Source: Chitinophaga sancti (GTDB lineage Bacteria; Bacteroidota; Bacteroidia; Chitinophagales; Chitinophagaceae). Taken from it: 64,000 bases of DNA. The stretch covers positions 310,001-374,000 of the forward strand of contig NZ_CP139972.1 of the NCBI RefSeq assembly GCF_034424315.1, given 5' to 3'. A model generated the notes under the pieces. It searched no databases, was not told the DNA's origin, and worked only from the letters and a program-made list of their open reading frames with translations. Each line of letters opens with the position of its first letter. The stretch's first letter is position 1. This document shows, piece after piece, positions 35,993 to 46,085 of this stretch. The position numbers were made by a program, and so were the translations under genes.

Positions 35993-37382
35993 GTATTTAT
36001 ATGTTACGGGCCTGGCGCTCATGGCCATGGCCTGCAGGGTGGGGAAGGATTATTCCAGACCTGGAATGGATCTGCCTTCTACCTATAAAGGGTTTTCGTT
36101 AGATACGAATAATATCGCGGTTATACCGGTACAAGCTTTCATTAAGGACCATACATTGCAGCAACTGGTAGATAGCGCGCTGCACAGGAACTTCGATATC
36201 CGGGTGGCTTTGCAGAACATCGCATCCGCTTCGCATTCACTGAAGGCCGCGCGCATGGGAAATTTACCGGACGTGAATATGTCCGTGACGGCAACGCGTA
36301 CCTGGAATTCCAAAAACAGTCTGAATGGATCACTGGCAGACCAGCTTACCAAAACCAGCTATTTAGACGATTATAACGCCGGTTTATCCCTGAGTTGGGA
36401 ACTTATGAGCTGGGGAAAGATCAGTCGTCTTAAAGAGGCTGCTTTGGCTGATTATCTGCAAACGACAGAAGCTTCGAGAGCTGTACAAACGAGGGTGATC
36501 AGCGAGGTCGCCCAGGGTTACTACAATCTCCTGATGCTGGATACGCAGCAGGAGGTGGCGCAGCGGAATATTGAACTGACGGATAGTACCCTGCAGATGA
36601 TGCAGTTGCAGTTTAATTCTGGTATCATCACCAATCTTGCATTGGAGCAGACGGCGGCACAGTTACATGCTGCACAGGCCCTGGTACCGCAGATCATGCA
36701 GCAGATCACTATACAGGAGAATGCCCTGAAATTACTGACGGGAGAGATGCCTGGAGGAGTATTGCGTACTAAGCTGCAACGCCTGGAAGCAGATACTTTG
36801 CCGGTGGCGGGTATTCCTGCCCAGTTATTACAACACAGACCTGATGTACATGCGGCAGAGCTGGCGCTGAAAGCAGCGAATGCAAGAGCAGGGGTAGCAC
36901 AGTCGGCGCTATACCCGGCCCTGACAATTACGGCTTCTTTTGGTGCCAATTCATTCAAACCTGATACCTGGTTTGACCTGCCCGGAAGTTTGTATAAAAC
37001 GATCGGTGCAGGGATCACACAGCCCATCTTTCAGCGGGGAAAATTAAAGGCTGAGTGGGAGATAGCAAAGGTTGCTGTGGAAACAAATACAATAGAATTT
37101 CAGCGGTCGGTAGTCACAGCGGTGCAGGAGGTAAGCAATGCACTGGCGAAGGTGGAGCAACTGAAAGCGCAGTATGCTTATACAAGTCAGCGGGTAGCAC
37201 GCCTGCAGGAGGCAAAGCAGAGTGCATATTTGTTGTTCCGGAATGGGATGGCAAATTATCTGGAGGTGATCACGGCACAGAGCAATGCATTGCAGAGTGA
37301 GCTGGATCTGGCAGCGGTGAAACGGGATCAGCTGAATGCGACGGTGGAGTTGTACAAGGCCCTCGGAGGCGGGTGGAAGTAG
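35985..37382 (+). CDS. NodT-family outer-membrane efflux lipoprotein
   Basis: 465 aa from the ATG at 35985. A lipobox L-M-A-M-A-C places the lipidated cysteine at residue 17, followed by C-R-V-G-K-D-Y, the usual mature start of NodT/OprM proteins. Two homologous efflux repeats follow, with the L-L-Q-H-R-P-D-V motif (about 277-284) typical of the family. A longer frame from 35922 would bury the lipobox and is rejected. Third component of the RND tripartite pump. Confidence 0.94.
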   Translation: MSKYLYVTGLALMAMACRVGKDYSRPGMDLPSTYKGFSLDTNNIAVIPVQAFIKDHTLQQLVDSALHRNFDIRVALQNIASASHSLKAARMGNLPDVNMSVTATRTWNSKNSLNGSLADQLTKTSYLDDYNAGLSLSWELMSWGKISRLKEAALADYLQTTEASRAVQTRVISEVAQGYYNLLMLDTQQEVAQRNIELTDSTLQMMQLQFNSGIITNLALEQTAAQLHAAQALVPQIMQQITIQENALKLLTGEMPGGVLRTKLQRLEADTLPVAGIPAQLLQHRPDVHAAELALKAANARAGVAQSALYPALTITASFGANSFKPDTWFDLPGSLYKTIGAGITQPIFQRGKLKAEWEIAKVAVETNTIEFQRSVVTAVQEVSNALAKVEQLKAQYAYTSQRVARLQEAKQSAYLLFRNGMANYLEVITAQSNALQSELDLAAVKRDQLNATVELYKALGGGWK

Positions 37383-37442
37383 AGACCCGATAGACAGCAT
37401 AGCCCATGACCCCGGGTGGTAATAAATACTTAATTTCGATGA

Positions 37443-38543
37443 ATGGAAATGGAAAGGGATAAATTATTTTACAAATATTATAGGTTCATAGTCGTACCAC
37501 TGGGCTTCCTGCTCTACCTGGCACTCTCATATTTCATGAATCCCTTTGGGAAATATTGGGAGTATTTGAACCATAGTTCCTTTATGACGCATGTAGAAGA
37601 AGCTGGTTTTGGCCTGCTCACATCTTTTTTTATTACCGAAGTGAGCCTGGCTTGTGCCCGCTGGCTGGACAGGTGGTTGCCATGGGAAAAGCAACCTTTG
37701 GTGCGCGTGCTGACCCAGACAGTGTTGCTGATCATTGGGGTGTTCATGATCCTGAAAGCAGAAGACCTGTTTTATTCCACTTTCTTTCCCTGTGAAGAAG
37801 GGGTAGCTCCTGTCATCGATAAACTTGATGAGTGGCAATTTCCACTGGTCTGCGTGATCGTTGCTTTTGTAATCAGTGCCGTGCATACCGGTAATTATTT
37901 TCTGAAGCTCTGGAAGTCTTCCATGATGGAAGCCGCCGAATTACAGCTAAAAGCTGCGAGGCTGAACGAGATAGCCATGCAGGCGCAATTGCAGTCGCTG
38001 AAGTTACAGCTGGATCCTCATTTCCTTTTTAACAACTTCAGTACTTTATCTGCACTGATCGAAGACGAACCTAAACTTGCTGCATCATTCCTGGAGAAGC
38101 TTGCCAAAGTTTACAGGTATATGATTACAAACCTGAATAGTGATGTAATCAGCTTGTCAGAAGAACTGAAATTTATAGAGGCTTATCGTTTTTTGATTAA
38201 GATACGGCATGGCGAGAATGTAGACATTCATGTGAAGATCAGCGCTGCGAATCAAAACAGGGAGATTCCGCCTATTACCTTGCAATTGCTGATAGAGAAC
38301 GCGATCAAACATAATATCGCGTCTCCTTCGCAGCCTTTGTATATCCTGATTACTGACGAGGAGAATGAGCTGGTAGTGCGGAATAATATACAGTTAATTG
38401 CAAATGAACTGCCTTCAACAAAAATGGGTCTTGAAAATATCAAAAAAAGGTATGAACTACTTTTTGGGCAATCTGTTACAGTAAATGATAAAGATGGTCA
38501 GTTTGAAGTAAGATTACCATTAGTAGATTTAAAAAGTATATAA
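37443..38543 (+). CDS. LytS-type sensor histidine kinase
   Basis: 366 aa. Four N-terminal membrane helices (about 13-32, 53-72, 90-108, 131-150) are followed by a helical linker, a His_kinase domain with phospho-acceptor H193 in L-D-P-H-F-L-F-N-N, and an ATPase domain with the N-box I-E-N-A-I-K-H-N and a G-L-E-N motif. No periplasmic sensor domain, so it probably senses within or near the membrane. Two bases separate it from the response regulator, and it follows the RND genes by 60 bases. Confidence 0.93.
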   Translation: MEMERDKLFYKYYRFIVVPLGFLLYLALSYFMNPFGKYWEYLNHSSFMTHVEEAGFGLLTSFFITEVSLACARWLDRWLPWEKQPLVRVLTQTVLLIIGVFMILKAEDLFYSTFFPCEEGVAPVIDKLDEWQFPLVCVIVAFVISAVHTGNYFLKLWKSSMMEAAELQLKAARLNEIAMQAQLQSLKLQLDPHFLFNNFSTLSALIEDEPKLAASFLEKLAKVYRYMITNLNSDVISLSEELKFIEAYRFLIKIRHGENVDIHVKISAANQNREIPPITLQLLIENAIKHNIASPSQPLYILITDEENELVVRNNIQLIANELPSTKMGLENIKKRYELLFGQSVTVNDKDGQFEVRLPLVDLKSI

Positions 38544-38545
38544 CG

Positions 38546-39304
38546 ATGCAGGTAGTGATTATTGAAGATGAGCGGCCTAACTCTACACGATTAAAAAAGA
38601 TGCTGGCAGAACTGGATACTGAACTGGAAGTACTGGCTACACTGGAGACAATTGCCGATAGTGTGGCCTGGTTCAGGCAACATCCCCATCCTGATGTTGT
38701 ATTGATGGATGTAAGGATCGCAGATGGCTTGAGCTTCGATATATTTCCACAGGTACAGTTACAGTGCCCGGTGGTGTTTATCACAGCTTACGATGAGTAT
38801 GCGGTAAGGGCTTTTAAAGTCAATAGCTTGGATTATTTACTAAAGCCTGTGGAGAAGGAGGACCTGGGTGTTGCGCTTGAAAAGGTGCGGTCAAAGAAGA
38901 TGTTGCAGGATACGGGCGAGTTGGTCAAACAGTTGCTGGGTGTTCTGCAGCGAAGGCAGAATACGTATCGTACGCGTTTTGTGATTCCTGTCAGAGATGA
39001 GTTGAAAACGGTGCTCAGTGCTAATATTGATTTCATTTATTATTCAATTACGGGAACGCACCTGGTATTGAAAGACAGGGAGCAATTGCAGGTGAATATG
39101 AGTATGGATGAGCTGGAAGAGCAACTGGACCCGGATGTTTTTTTCAGGGTGAACAGGCAGCATATTGTGCATATAGATAGTATCCAGGTGATCAAACAAT
39201 ATGCGGTGAGTAAACTGCGGGTGGTGTTGAAGCAGGATACGGAAAGGGAAATTATTATCAGTAAGGAAAAGGCGCCATTGTTCAGGCAATGGCTGGATAG
39301 ATGA
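38546..39304 (+). CDS. LytTR response regulator
   Basis: 252 aa. Receiver domain with acidic pocket E7-D8, phospho-acceptor D55 (L-M-D-V-R), and K100 (L-L-K-P). A linker leads to a C-terminal LytTR DNA-binding domain (about 145-250) with the F-F-R-V-N-R-Q-H-I-V motif. It pairs with the adjacent LytS-type kinase. LytTR domains bind paired direct repeats; the 11-bp repeats at 31620-31651, just upstream of the RND operon, are the obvious candidate target, giving a self-regulated efflux system. Confidence 0.94.
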   Translation: MQVVIIEDERPNSTRLKKMLAELDTELEVLATLETIADSVAWFRQHPHPDVVLMDVRIADGLSFDIFPQVQLQCPVVFITAYDEYAVRAFKVNSLDYLLKPVEKEDLGVALEKVRSKKMLQDTGELVKQLLGVLQRRQNTYRTRFVIPVRDELKTVLSANIDFIYYSITGTHLVLKDREQLQVNMSMDELEEQLDPDVFFRVNRQHIVHIDSIQVIKQYAVSKLRVVLKQDTEREIIISKEKAPLFRQWLDR

Positions 39305-39350
39305 TTGATGTGGCAGGTGGGGTTGCTTTATATAGGGCAATAATTAAATT

Positions 39351-39382
39351 AAGAAAGGCCCGGTAAATACCAGGCCTTTCTT
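39351..39382 (+). terminator. Terminator-like hairpin after the LytTR gene
   Basis: A perfect 10-bp stem (39351-39360 with 39373-39382) holds a loop that can fold further (GGTA/TACC). The T-run is within the stem end and short, so strength is moderate. It probably ends the RND-LytS/LytTR operon. Confidence 0.75.
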
Positions 39383-39667
39383 ATCAGGATATAGTAAATG
39401 TGTATTTCGTTTTAAAATTAAGTTCTGCCATATCGGTCCAGTTGTTGTGTAATAGCCGGTAATTTGGCCTATCATCTTATTCCTTCCTGGTCTTTTACCT
39501 GTGTGGCTGAATAATGATTGTAAAGTATAAGTATATTGCAGCTGCTGAAATGACTGCCGTCAGATGGGGTGGTGATGCCTGTCATGAGGGGGTAGGGGGC
39601 AGTCATAGTTTGAAGCACCACTCATGAATACTTTTAGATTTACACACAAAGGTCAATATTTTAAATT
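39383..39667. other. 285-base spacer upstream of GH97
   Basis: No ORF. It contains a 9-bp inverted repeat (39550-39558 with 39598-39606) around a 39-nt loop, and TACTTTTA near 39630, one base off the Bacteroidota -7 consensus. The GH97 promoter and any operator should lie here. Confidence 0.5.
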
Positions 39668-41767
39668 ATGCGCAGCTTTTATCTATCATGCTTATGCGTG
39701 CTGCTGTCTGTTTTGTCAGTCAGTGCACAGGAGCTGAAATCACCAGATGGGAATTTTATTTTAGATTTCAAACTGAACAATGGAGTACCCGTATACACTT
39801 TACAGTATAAGGGCAAAACAGTCGTCAATGAAAGTAAACTGGGTTTTGAACTCAAAGGATTGGGATCACTCAGTAAGGATTTTACAATCAAAGGAACTTC
39901 CGCTAAATCAGCCGATGAAACCTGGCAGACGGTGTGGGGGCAGCAAAAAGAGATCAGGGATTACCACAATGAATTGTTCGTACAACTGACGCAGTCAGGC
40001 ACCGGCAGGACATTGGATATCCGGTTCCGTTTATTTAATGATGGCCTGGGTTTCAGGTATGAGTTCCCGATCCAGCCGGATCTGCGTCACTTCACTATTG
40101 TGAATGAAATGACTGAATTCAACCTTGCTAAGGACTACAAAGCATTCTGGTTGCCGGGTGACTATGACACGAATGAATTTGAAACGGTGACTTCCAAAAT
40201 TTCGGAGATCAGTTCCCTGATCGCGAAAGCCAGGGAGCCAATGGCAGCAAATTCTCCAACACCTAACCTGGCCGTACAAACACCGCTCATGCTGAAATCA
40301 GATGATGGCCTGTATGTAAATATCCATGAGGCGGCGCTGGTGAATTATCCTGCAATGTGTCTGAATGTAGATGATCAGCATTTTGTATTAAGTGCGCACC
40401 TGACTCCTGATAAACTGGGGAACAGGGGATATATCCAGACCGGTAGCACCAGCCCATGGAGAACTATTGTGGTGAGTGATGATGCCCGCCAGATCCTGGC
40501 CTCTACCCTGATCCTGAATCTGAATGAGCCTTGTGCTATTGCAGATCCAAGCTGGATTAAACCAGTGAAATATGTAGGTGTATGGTGGGAATACTTTACC
40601 GGTGGCGGATCTACCTGGCAGTATACTGATTACCAGGATATCACGATTGGTAAAACCGATTACAAAACTTTAAAGCCAAATGGTCATCATGGTGCCAATA
40701 CAGCACATGTAAAAGAAATGATCGACTTTGCTGCAAAGAACGGATTTGATGCCGTGCTGGTAGAAGGCTGGAATGAAGGTTGGGAAGATAATACAGCAAA
40801 TGTAAAGGAGCATGTCTATAGCTTTACGAAAGCGTATCCTGATTTTGATGTAGCGGAACTGCATAACTATGCATCACAGAAAGGTGTGAAGATCATTATG
40901 CACCATGAAACGACATCTGCTGTTACCAGCTATGAGCGTCAGCTGGACGATGCTTTCCAGTTTATGGCAGACAATGGTTACAATTCAGTAAAGACTGGTT
41001 ATGTAGGTCCAATTCAGCCACATAGCGAATACCATGATGGTCAGTATATGGTGAACCATTACCTGCACGTGGCACAGACAGCAGCGAAGTATAAGATCAT
41101 GGTAGATTCCCACGAAGCCGTGCGTCCAACCGGATTATGCCGCACCTGGCCTAACTGGCTGGCACAGGAATCTGCGAGAGGTACAGAGTTTGAATCATTT
41201 GGCGGTAACAGGCCTGACCATACCTGCGTATTACCATTTACGCGATTGATGGGAGGACCGATGGATTATACCCCAGGGATCTTTGAAGGTAACCTGTCTG
41301 TATATGGTAAGAGCACTGCGAAACTGAGCACAACACTTGTAAAACAGCTGGCATTGTATGTTACTATGTACAGCCCTTTGCAGATGGCAGCAGATCTGCC
41401 TGAGAATTATAATAAGTTTGCCGATGCTTTCCAGTTTATCAAAGATGTAGCGGTAGACTGGGATCAGTCTTATGTCCTGGAAGCAGAGCCGGGTGATTAT
41501 ATTACGATTGCCAGGAAGGCGAAAGGGAAAGATGAGTGGTATATTGGTGGTATTACCGATGAAAATGCACGTGAGGCGGTGATTAAGTTCGATTTCCTGC
41601 CTGCGGGTAAGAAGTATACGGCGACTGTATATGCAGATGATAAAGACATCAGCTGGAAGGTAAATCCACAGAAGTATACGATAAAGAAAATTGTAGTAAC
41701 GAATAAGACGGTGTTGAAGCAAAAGCTGGCACCGAGTGGTGGGGTGGCGATTAGTGTGAAGGCATAA
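39668..41767 (+). CDS. GH97 alpha-glucosidase, inverting SusB-like subgroup
   Basis: 699 aa with a signal peptide (about 1-20, V-S-A-Q), a beta-sandwich N-terminal domain, a barrel and a C-terminal sheet. Catalytic-site glutamates line up with SusB at constant offset: E414 in M-H-H-E-T, E483 in S-H-E-A-V-R-P, and E507 in G-T-E-F-E-S-F-G-G. The retaining GH97 group instead carries an aspartate nucleophile, here replaced by V-K-T-G-Y. So inversion at alpha-glucosidic bonds is predicted, in the periplasm or at the outer membrane. It stands alone, convergent with the SusCD locus. Confidence 0.94.
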   Translation: MRSFYLSCLCVLLSVLSVSAQELKSPDGNFILDFKLNNGVPVYTLQYKGKTVVNESKLGFELKGLGSLSKDFTIKGTSAKSADETWQTVWGQQKEIRDYHNELFVQLTQSGTGRTLDIRFRLFNDGLGFRYEFPIQPDLRHFTIVNEMTEFNLAKDYKAFWLPGDYDTNEFETVTSKISEISSLIAKAREPMAANSPTPNLAVQTPLMLKSDDGLYVNIHEAALVNYPAMCLNVDDQHFVLSAHLTPDKLGNRGYIQTGSTSPWRTIVVSDDARQILASTLILNLNEPCAIADPSWIKPVKYVGVWWEYFTGGGSTWQYTDYQDITIGKTDYKTLKPNGHHGANTAHVKEMIDFAAKNGFDAVLVEGWNEGWEDNTANVKEHVYSFTKAYPDFDVAELHNYASQKGVKIIMHHETTSAVTSYERQLDDAFQFMADNGYNSVKTGYVGPIQPHSEYHDGQYMVNHYLHVAQTAAKYKIMVDSHEAVRPTGLCRTWPNWLAQESARGTEFESFGGNRPDHTCVLPFTRLMGGPMDYTPGIFEGNLSVYGKSTAKLSTTLVKQLALYVTMYSPLQMAADLPENYNKFADAFQFIKDVAVDWDQSYVLEAEPGDYITIARKAKGKDEWYIGGITDENAREAVIKFDFLPAGKKYTATVYADDKDISWKVNPQKYTIKKIVVTNKTVLKQKLAPSGGVAISVKA

Positions 41768-41786
41768 AGAATGATGCCATAAATAT

Positions 41787-41820
41787 AAGGGGTTGTCTCA
41801 AAACGTTGGGGCAGCCCCTT
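41787..41820 (+). terminator. GH97 terminator
   Basis: A 12-bp stem (41787-41798 with 41809-41820) forms in plus-strand RNA if three G-U pairs are allowed. It lies 20 bases after the GH97 stop. A T-rich stretch follows, but it is broken. Confidence 0.65.
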
Positions 41821-41829
41821 ATTATTCGG

Positions 41830-41872
41830 GTTCCTGATGGAGAAAAAATTTTCATAAGCGATTCTCAGGAAC
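41830..41872. terminator. Hairpin downstream of the SSS symporter
   Basis: Perfect 8-bp outer arms (41830-41837 with 41865-41872) enclose a second small hairpin (41842-41853). It lies between the convergent GH97 and symporter genes, 24 bases after the symporter stop, and may protect or end the leftward operon mRNA. No long U-tract. Confidence 0.45.
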
Positions 41873-41895
41873 TTCATTTTACTTATGATTCAACC

Positions 41896-43527
41896 TTAAT
41901 TCTTAGCCACCCGGAATAATGGTATAGCACATACCGTTATTGCTAATCCCGTATACAGCGCCACCGTTCCACCTGTAGCAACGAATCCCAGGATCGCAAT
42001 ACCAGCGCCTACTACTGCAATCGCTGATGCGATTACTTTCATTCCAAATTGATTCTGCGCTTTTGCATCTTTATTTTCATTTTCAGTATTTGTCACTGTT
42101 ATTGGTTGTAATAAATGTGGAGCCGCTTCCTTATTGGTAAGGCTGTAATAGATCTCCCAAAGCAATAATACAATTATTGGAATACCTACTCCTAATGCCG
42201 TTTCCCACACCCGGTCCATCCTGCCTCCAAACAGTTTCAGACCGAGGCTAATTACCAGTCCACACAGAGATGCACTGATCACTGAAGTAGCAGTTTGCCG
42301 TTTTGAATACAATGTCCAGATAATGGGCGCGAACAATGCACCACCGGCAATGGAGGCCGTGGCCAGCACCATTTCCACAATTCCCCCTATCATGGGTACC
42401 ATCATTGCAATCCCGATGGTGATTGCACCAAATAATACGGTGAAGAACCTTGCCGCCTGTACCAGTGATTGCTCACTTGCATTGCGATTAATTGCTTTCT
42501 TGTATACATCATGGGCAAACACGACGGCCATGATATTGATCGTTGTATTCGCCTTACTTGCGCTGGCAGAGATCATACCAGACAATACCAACCCGATCAA
42601 ACCAGCTGGCAGTACCTGCTGACACAGCATCATATAAGCACCTTCTGGTTGCAGTCCACTCAGGGTAGGATTGATCACCCTGTACAACATAGGTGGCAGC
42701 ATCCATATAAACGGACTTACAAAATATAATAAGGTGAACAGCCAGGCCACTTTCTTCGAATTACGTTCATTAGATACACTGGTATATCGCTGTACATAGG
42801 CCCAGTTGCCGCCTATGTATACCGTTTGATAAGCCAGGAAGGCCAGGAAAAATCCAAATGAATATTCTGCATTGAAGAAATTGAAAAAGCCATCAGGTGC
42901 CTTGTTGACAAAGGAGTGGATGCCACCTGCTTCCCTGAGTGCCATTGGAATCACGATCATCACTGCTGCAGTGAGAATTACGAACTGTACCACATCCGTT
43001 ACCAGCACAGCCCATAAGCCTCCTGCGGAGGTGTACAATACGATGATGCCACCGATAATTAATATACAGGTATTCAGGGAAAGGGGAGTGGCCACGCTCA
43101 CCATTTTCCCTACAGGGTACAATACAGAAGCGGTCGTAAACAGGCCGTGCAGCATAATCAGGAAGGTATAGAACTTTTGGGTATTCTTTCCCAATCGTTT
43201 CCCAATGTATTCAGCAGCTGTTACTGCGCCGGTACGTTTCCATCTGGCAGCAATAAAGAGGGCCACCAGCATGCCCCCGAATACCATAGTCAATTGAATA
43301 CCATTGGCTACAAAGCCACTTTTATAAGCAATAGAACCCCAGACTACAAATGTACCTGCTGAGAAATAGCTGATGAATAACGAGATACTATTGATCCACC
43401 AGGGCGTAGCACCACCGGCTTCAAAGAATGCAGATGAGTTCCTGCTGCCTACCCGGGTAAACATCATCCCAATACCCAATACCAGAAGAGCAAAAACTCC
43501 CATGACGATAAAATCCAGTTGCGACAT
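41896..43527 (-). CDS. Sodium:solute symporter (SSS family)
   Basis: 543-aa inner-membrane protein with 13-14 helices. The N-terminal helices and the S-G-M-I-S-A-S-A-S-K-A-N-T motif (about 298-310) fit the Na+-coupled SSS (SGLT-like) family; the latter is in the position of the sodium-site serines. Last gene of the leftward glycan operon, 16 bases after the preceding gene. It presumably imports the released mono- or oligosaccharide, or its oxidised product, into the cytoplasm. Confidence 0.92.
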   Translation of the reverse strand: MSQLDFIVMGVFALLVLGIGMMFTRVGSRNSSAFFEAGGATPWWINSISLFISYFSAGTFVVWGSIAYKSGFVANGIQLTMVFGGMLVALFIAARWKRTGAVTAAEYIGKRLGKNTQKFYTFLIMLHGLFTTASVLYPVGKMVSVATPLSLNTCILIIGGIIVLYTSAGGLWAVLVTDVVQFVILTAAVMIVIPMALREAGGIHSFVNKAPDGFFNFFNAEYSFGFFLAFLAYQTVYIGGNWAYVQRYTSVSNERNSKKVAWLFTLLYFVSPFIWMLPPMLYRVINPTLSGLQPEGAYMMLCQQVLPAGLIGLVLSGMISASASKANTTINIMAVVFAHDVYKKAINRNASEQSLVQAARFFTVLFGAITIGIAMMVPMIGGIVEMVLATASIAGGALFAPIIWTLYSKRQTATSVISASLCGLVISLGLKLFGGRMDRVWETALGVGIPIIVLLLWEIYYSLTNKEAAPHLLQPITVTNTENENKDAKAQNQFGMKVIASAIAVVGAGIAILGFVATGGTVALYTGLAITVCAIPLFRVAKN

Positions 43528-43543
43528 TCGAATATTTTAATTG

Positions 43544-46063
43544 TTATTGTATCATCAATACTTTTATTCCATAACCGGGCATCACCATATTTAAATCACG
43601 GATCTTTTTCCCGGTTTGCATATCTGTGATTTGTGCCGCGGAGGTATTCACCTTAATCTTTGCTGTTACTTTTTCTCCCAGGTCATTCAGCAATACCACA
43701 AAGGTCTTTTGCGCATTCTTCCCTATGATATACTCCACATTCGGATTATCACACTCCACCAGTCCTTCCTGTAAAACTAATTTAGCTTCCTCTCCATAGA
43801 TCTTTCCTGCTGCAAAGCCATAGGATTCATGCGGTCCTACCTTTGGTGTTACGAAGCCTCTTGGAAAGACGATCTGATTCCCTGATCTTAACTGTGCCTC
43901 TGACAGCAGGTAATCAGTGATCCATCCCACTTGCCACCAGGCATGATGAGGATAGGGGCCAGCTCCTTTGTTCATCGCATTCCAGTAGTAAGTGGCGACA
44001 CTTGTAGCTGAATCCACAAAGGCATCTCTGCCGATTGCTGCTGCCCTGGCCATTTCAATAAAAAGACTATCACCGGTCAGCTGAAACATTCTTACAAACA
44101 TCCCTGCATGACTACACAACATGATCGGGCCTGCACCATTCGCAGAACCAATGATTCCTCCATGCTCAAAACTCAATCCCGCCTGTGAGATCTGCCAGTC
44201 TTCGCGTGGCACACCTTTTACTGTTTTTATCTTTGAAGAAGGCAGGGGCTGGGTATAAACAGCAGTCAGGTACATCCTTGCTGTACGAATTGCTGCTTCC
44301 TGGTATTTCTTATCCCCGGTCAGGTCATACAGATCTGATAGCGCCTGTGCCGATTGTGCTGTTGCGAAATCCGGTGCATACCGCGCATCTCCGCATACCC
44401 CGATAAAGTGGCCCTTGTTGACAGCATTTTCAATAAACCAGTCAGCACCTTTCCGGGCAGCTTTCAGGTATGCCTCCTTGTGAAGGATCCGGTAGGCTAC
44501 CATCAGGCCATAAAAAGTAGGTCGCAGGTCTTTGAGGTCGGTAAATAAAGGTTGCAGTGTATGCCTGTCATACGCCACCTCCCAGCTGCCGTCCGGTTTC
44601 TGCCATTTCAATAAGAGATCGGCTCCCAATGCCAGCCTGTTTTTCAACGTGTCATTCCCAGGCTCAAACAGTATGATGTTCCCGAGATCCAGCATTACAT
44701 AATAGGTAAGGCTTACCGGCTCTACAAAATCTCCCCATTCTTCTGTAAATACCTGGCTTGCTGAAAGGTAATACTGCCCCGTGGCAGCCCCCTGAAAGAA
44801 TCCGGGATTAGTCTGCTGCTGTGCCAGTTTGAAATTCAGAGCATAAGGCAGCACACTATCTTTTAAAAACTGATCCCCGCTGGTATTCGCGAGCATCCAC
44901 ATTGCTCCGTAGTCCGCATTTTTGATCGCATCTCCCTTTGATCCGACCACTCCTCCCAAATAAGATTGTCCCCCGATTGTCAGTCCATGAAAATCTTTGA
45001 TATTCCATAATGAAGTCTTCCTATCCCGCAGGTAATGATGCATCTGTTCAACCCTGCTGGTGAGGGTCTGCTTGTTTTTACGCAGAGAAAGGGCCTTTTT
45101 AAACCCGTAAACGTCGTTTACGGCATGAGTGAGCAAATGATGCCATTCGCCTTTTTGAAGGCTGTAACGGTAGCTATAATTGATTTTGTCGCCTTGTTGC
45201 TTCAATGAGCCGGGTTCACCCAATACCGGGTAGTACATTGTAGGGGAAAGCGCTGCCCGCCTGTTCAGATGTGAAAGGGCCAGCTGCCATAGCTGGTGGG
45301 TATTATGATCGCTTTCCCAGGGGTCGCGTCCGGAACCGGGATCGGGAATCACAGCGAGGGAAATATTTTCCTTCGTGGTAATGATAGGGCAGAAGGAGCT
45401 GGCGCAGCGTTCCCTGTATAGCACAGGCATCTCTGGTATACCCTGGCCATAGGCATAACTCAGCACCATATTTTTCCCAAATTCATTCCCCTGGAAATAT
45501 CCCGGCATTACAGCCCAGGCCAGGTCTTGTTTATCGATGGTTACCGCGCTGGGGCTGCACACAGAATAATAGCCGGGCTTTTTGCATTCCACATGCAGGG
45601 CTACCCTGATATCCCCTTCATATTGAGGATCCAGGGTCCAGGTGGCGGTTAGTGTAGCCTGATCCGAGGCCCAGGTAAACACGACTTCCGTTGGTGATAC
45701 CTGCTTTGCCTGTGAAGGATAAAAATGGATGGCTTGCCCGGCAGTATTCAGTGCCACTGGCGTAGTCGCTTGTTTCCATGCGTTGATCTGGTAATGATAA
45801 TTTGTATCCGGCCAGGGCAGTCCGTTAGCCCGCTGAAAGTGAATGCCGGATGTATCTGCTGGTTTATCTGCTGAATATAATATGGTATATTCTCCAGAAG
45901 GTATTGCTACAGGCTGATTGGCATAACGGAAATCCTTAACTTTCCAGCCCCCGGATGTCTGCTGCCATACAATGCGTAATTGCTTACCGGTCAATGTTAC
46001 CGTCTGCGCATTTATAGCTACACTATAAAGCAGACATATCATGAAGAGGTTGATCTTTTTCAT
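43544..46063 (-). CDS. Exported alpha/alpha-toroid protein, glycan locus, unassigned
   Basis: 839 aa with a signal peptide (about 1-19, I-N-A-Q). An N-terminal beta-rich region (to about 320) is followed by helical repeats to about 720 with aromatic-rich motifs such as K-W-Q-K-P-D-G-S-W-E and A-W-W-Q-V-G-W-I-T-D-Y, and a C-terminal small beta domain. This is the outline of (alpha/alpha)6-toroid glycoside hydrolases or polysaccharide lyases, but I cannot match it to a named family. Its place between an FAD oxidoreductase and a symporter points to a periplasmic or surface step in glycan breakdown. Signatures of a signal peptide and no lipobox suggest a periplasmic location. Confidence 0.75.
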   Translation of the reverse strand: MKKINLFMICLLYSVAINAQTVTLTGKQLRIVWQQTSGGWKVKDFRYANQPVAIPSGEYTILYSADKPADTSGIHFQRANGLPWPDTNYHYQINAWKQATTPVALNTAGQAIHFYPSQAKQVSPTEVVFTWASDQATLTATWTLDPQYEGDIRVALHVECKKPGYYSVCSPSAVTIDKQDLAWAVMPGYFQGNEFGKNMVLSYAYGQGIPEMPVLYRERCASSFCPIITTKENISLAVIPDPGSGRDPWESDHNTHQLWQLALSHLNRRAALSPTMYYPVLGEPGSLKQQGDKINYSYRYSLQKGEWHHLLTHAVNDVYGFKKALSLRKNKQTLTSRVEQMHHYLRDRKTSLWNIKDFHGLTIGGQSYLGGVVGSKGDAIKNADYGAMWMLANTSGDQFLKDSVLPYALNFKLAQQQTNPGFFQGAATGQYYLSASQVFTEEWGDFVEPVSLTYYVMLDLGNIILFEPGNDTLKNRLALGADLLLKWQKPDGSWEVAYDRHTLQPLFTDLKDLRPTFYGLMVAYRILHKEAYLKAARKGADWFIENAVNKGHFIGVCGDARYAPDFATAQSAQALSDLYDLTGDKKYQEAAIRTARMYLTAVYTQPLPSSKIKTVKGVPREDWQISQAGLSFEHGGIIGSANGAGPIMLCSHAGMFVRMFQLTGDSLFIEMARAAAIGRDAFVDSATSVATYYWNAMNKGAGPYPHHAWWQVGWITDYLLSEAQLRSGNQIVFPRGFVTPKVGPHESYGFAAGKIYGEEAKLVLQEGLVECDNPNVEYIIGKNAQKTFVVLLNDLGEKVTAKIKVNTSAAQITDMQTGKKIRDLNMVMPGYGIKVLMIQ

Positions 46064-46085
46064 AAACGCGTGGAATTCAAAATGT

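Noticed and set aside
39550..39606. 9-bp inverted repeat upstream of GH97
   Set aside because: Short arms with a 39-nt loop can arise by chance, and no regulator is linked to it. Mentioned only as spacer content.
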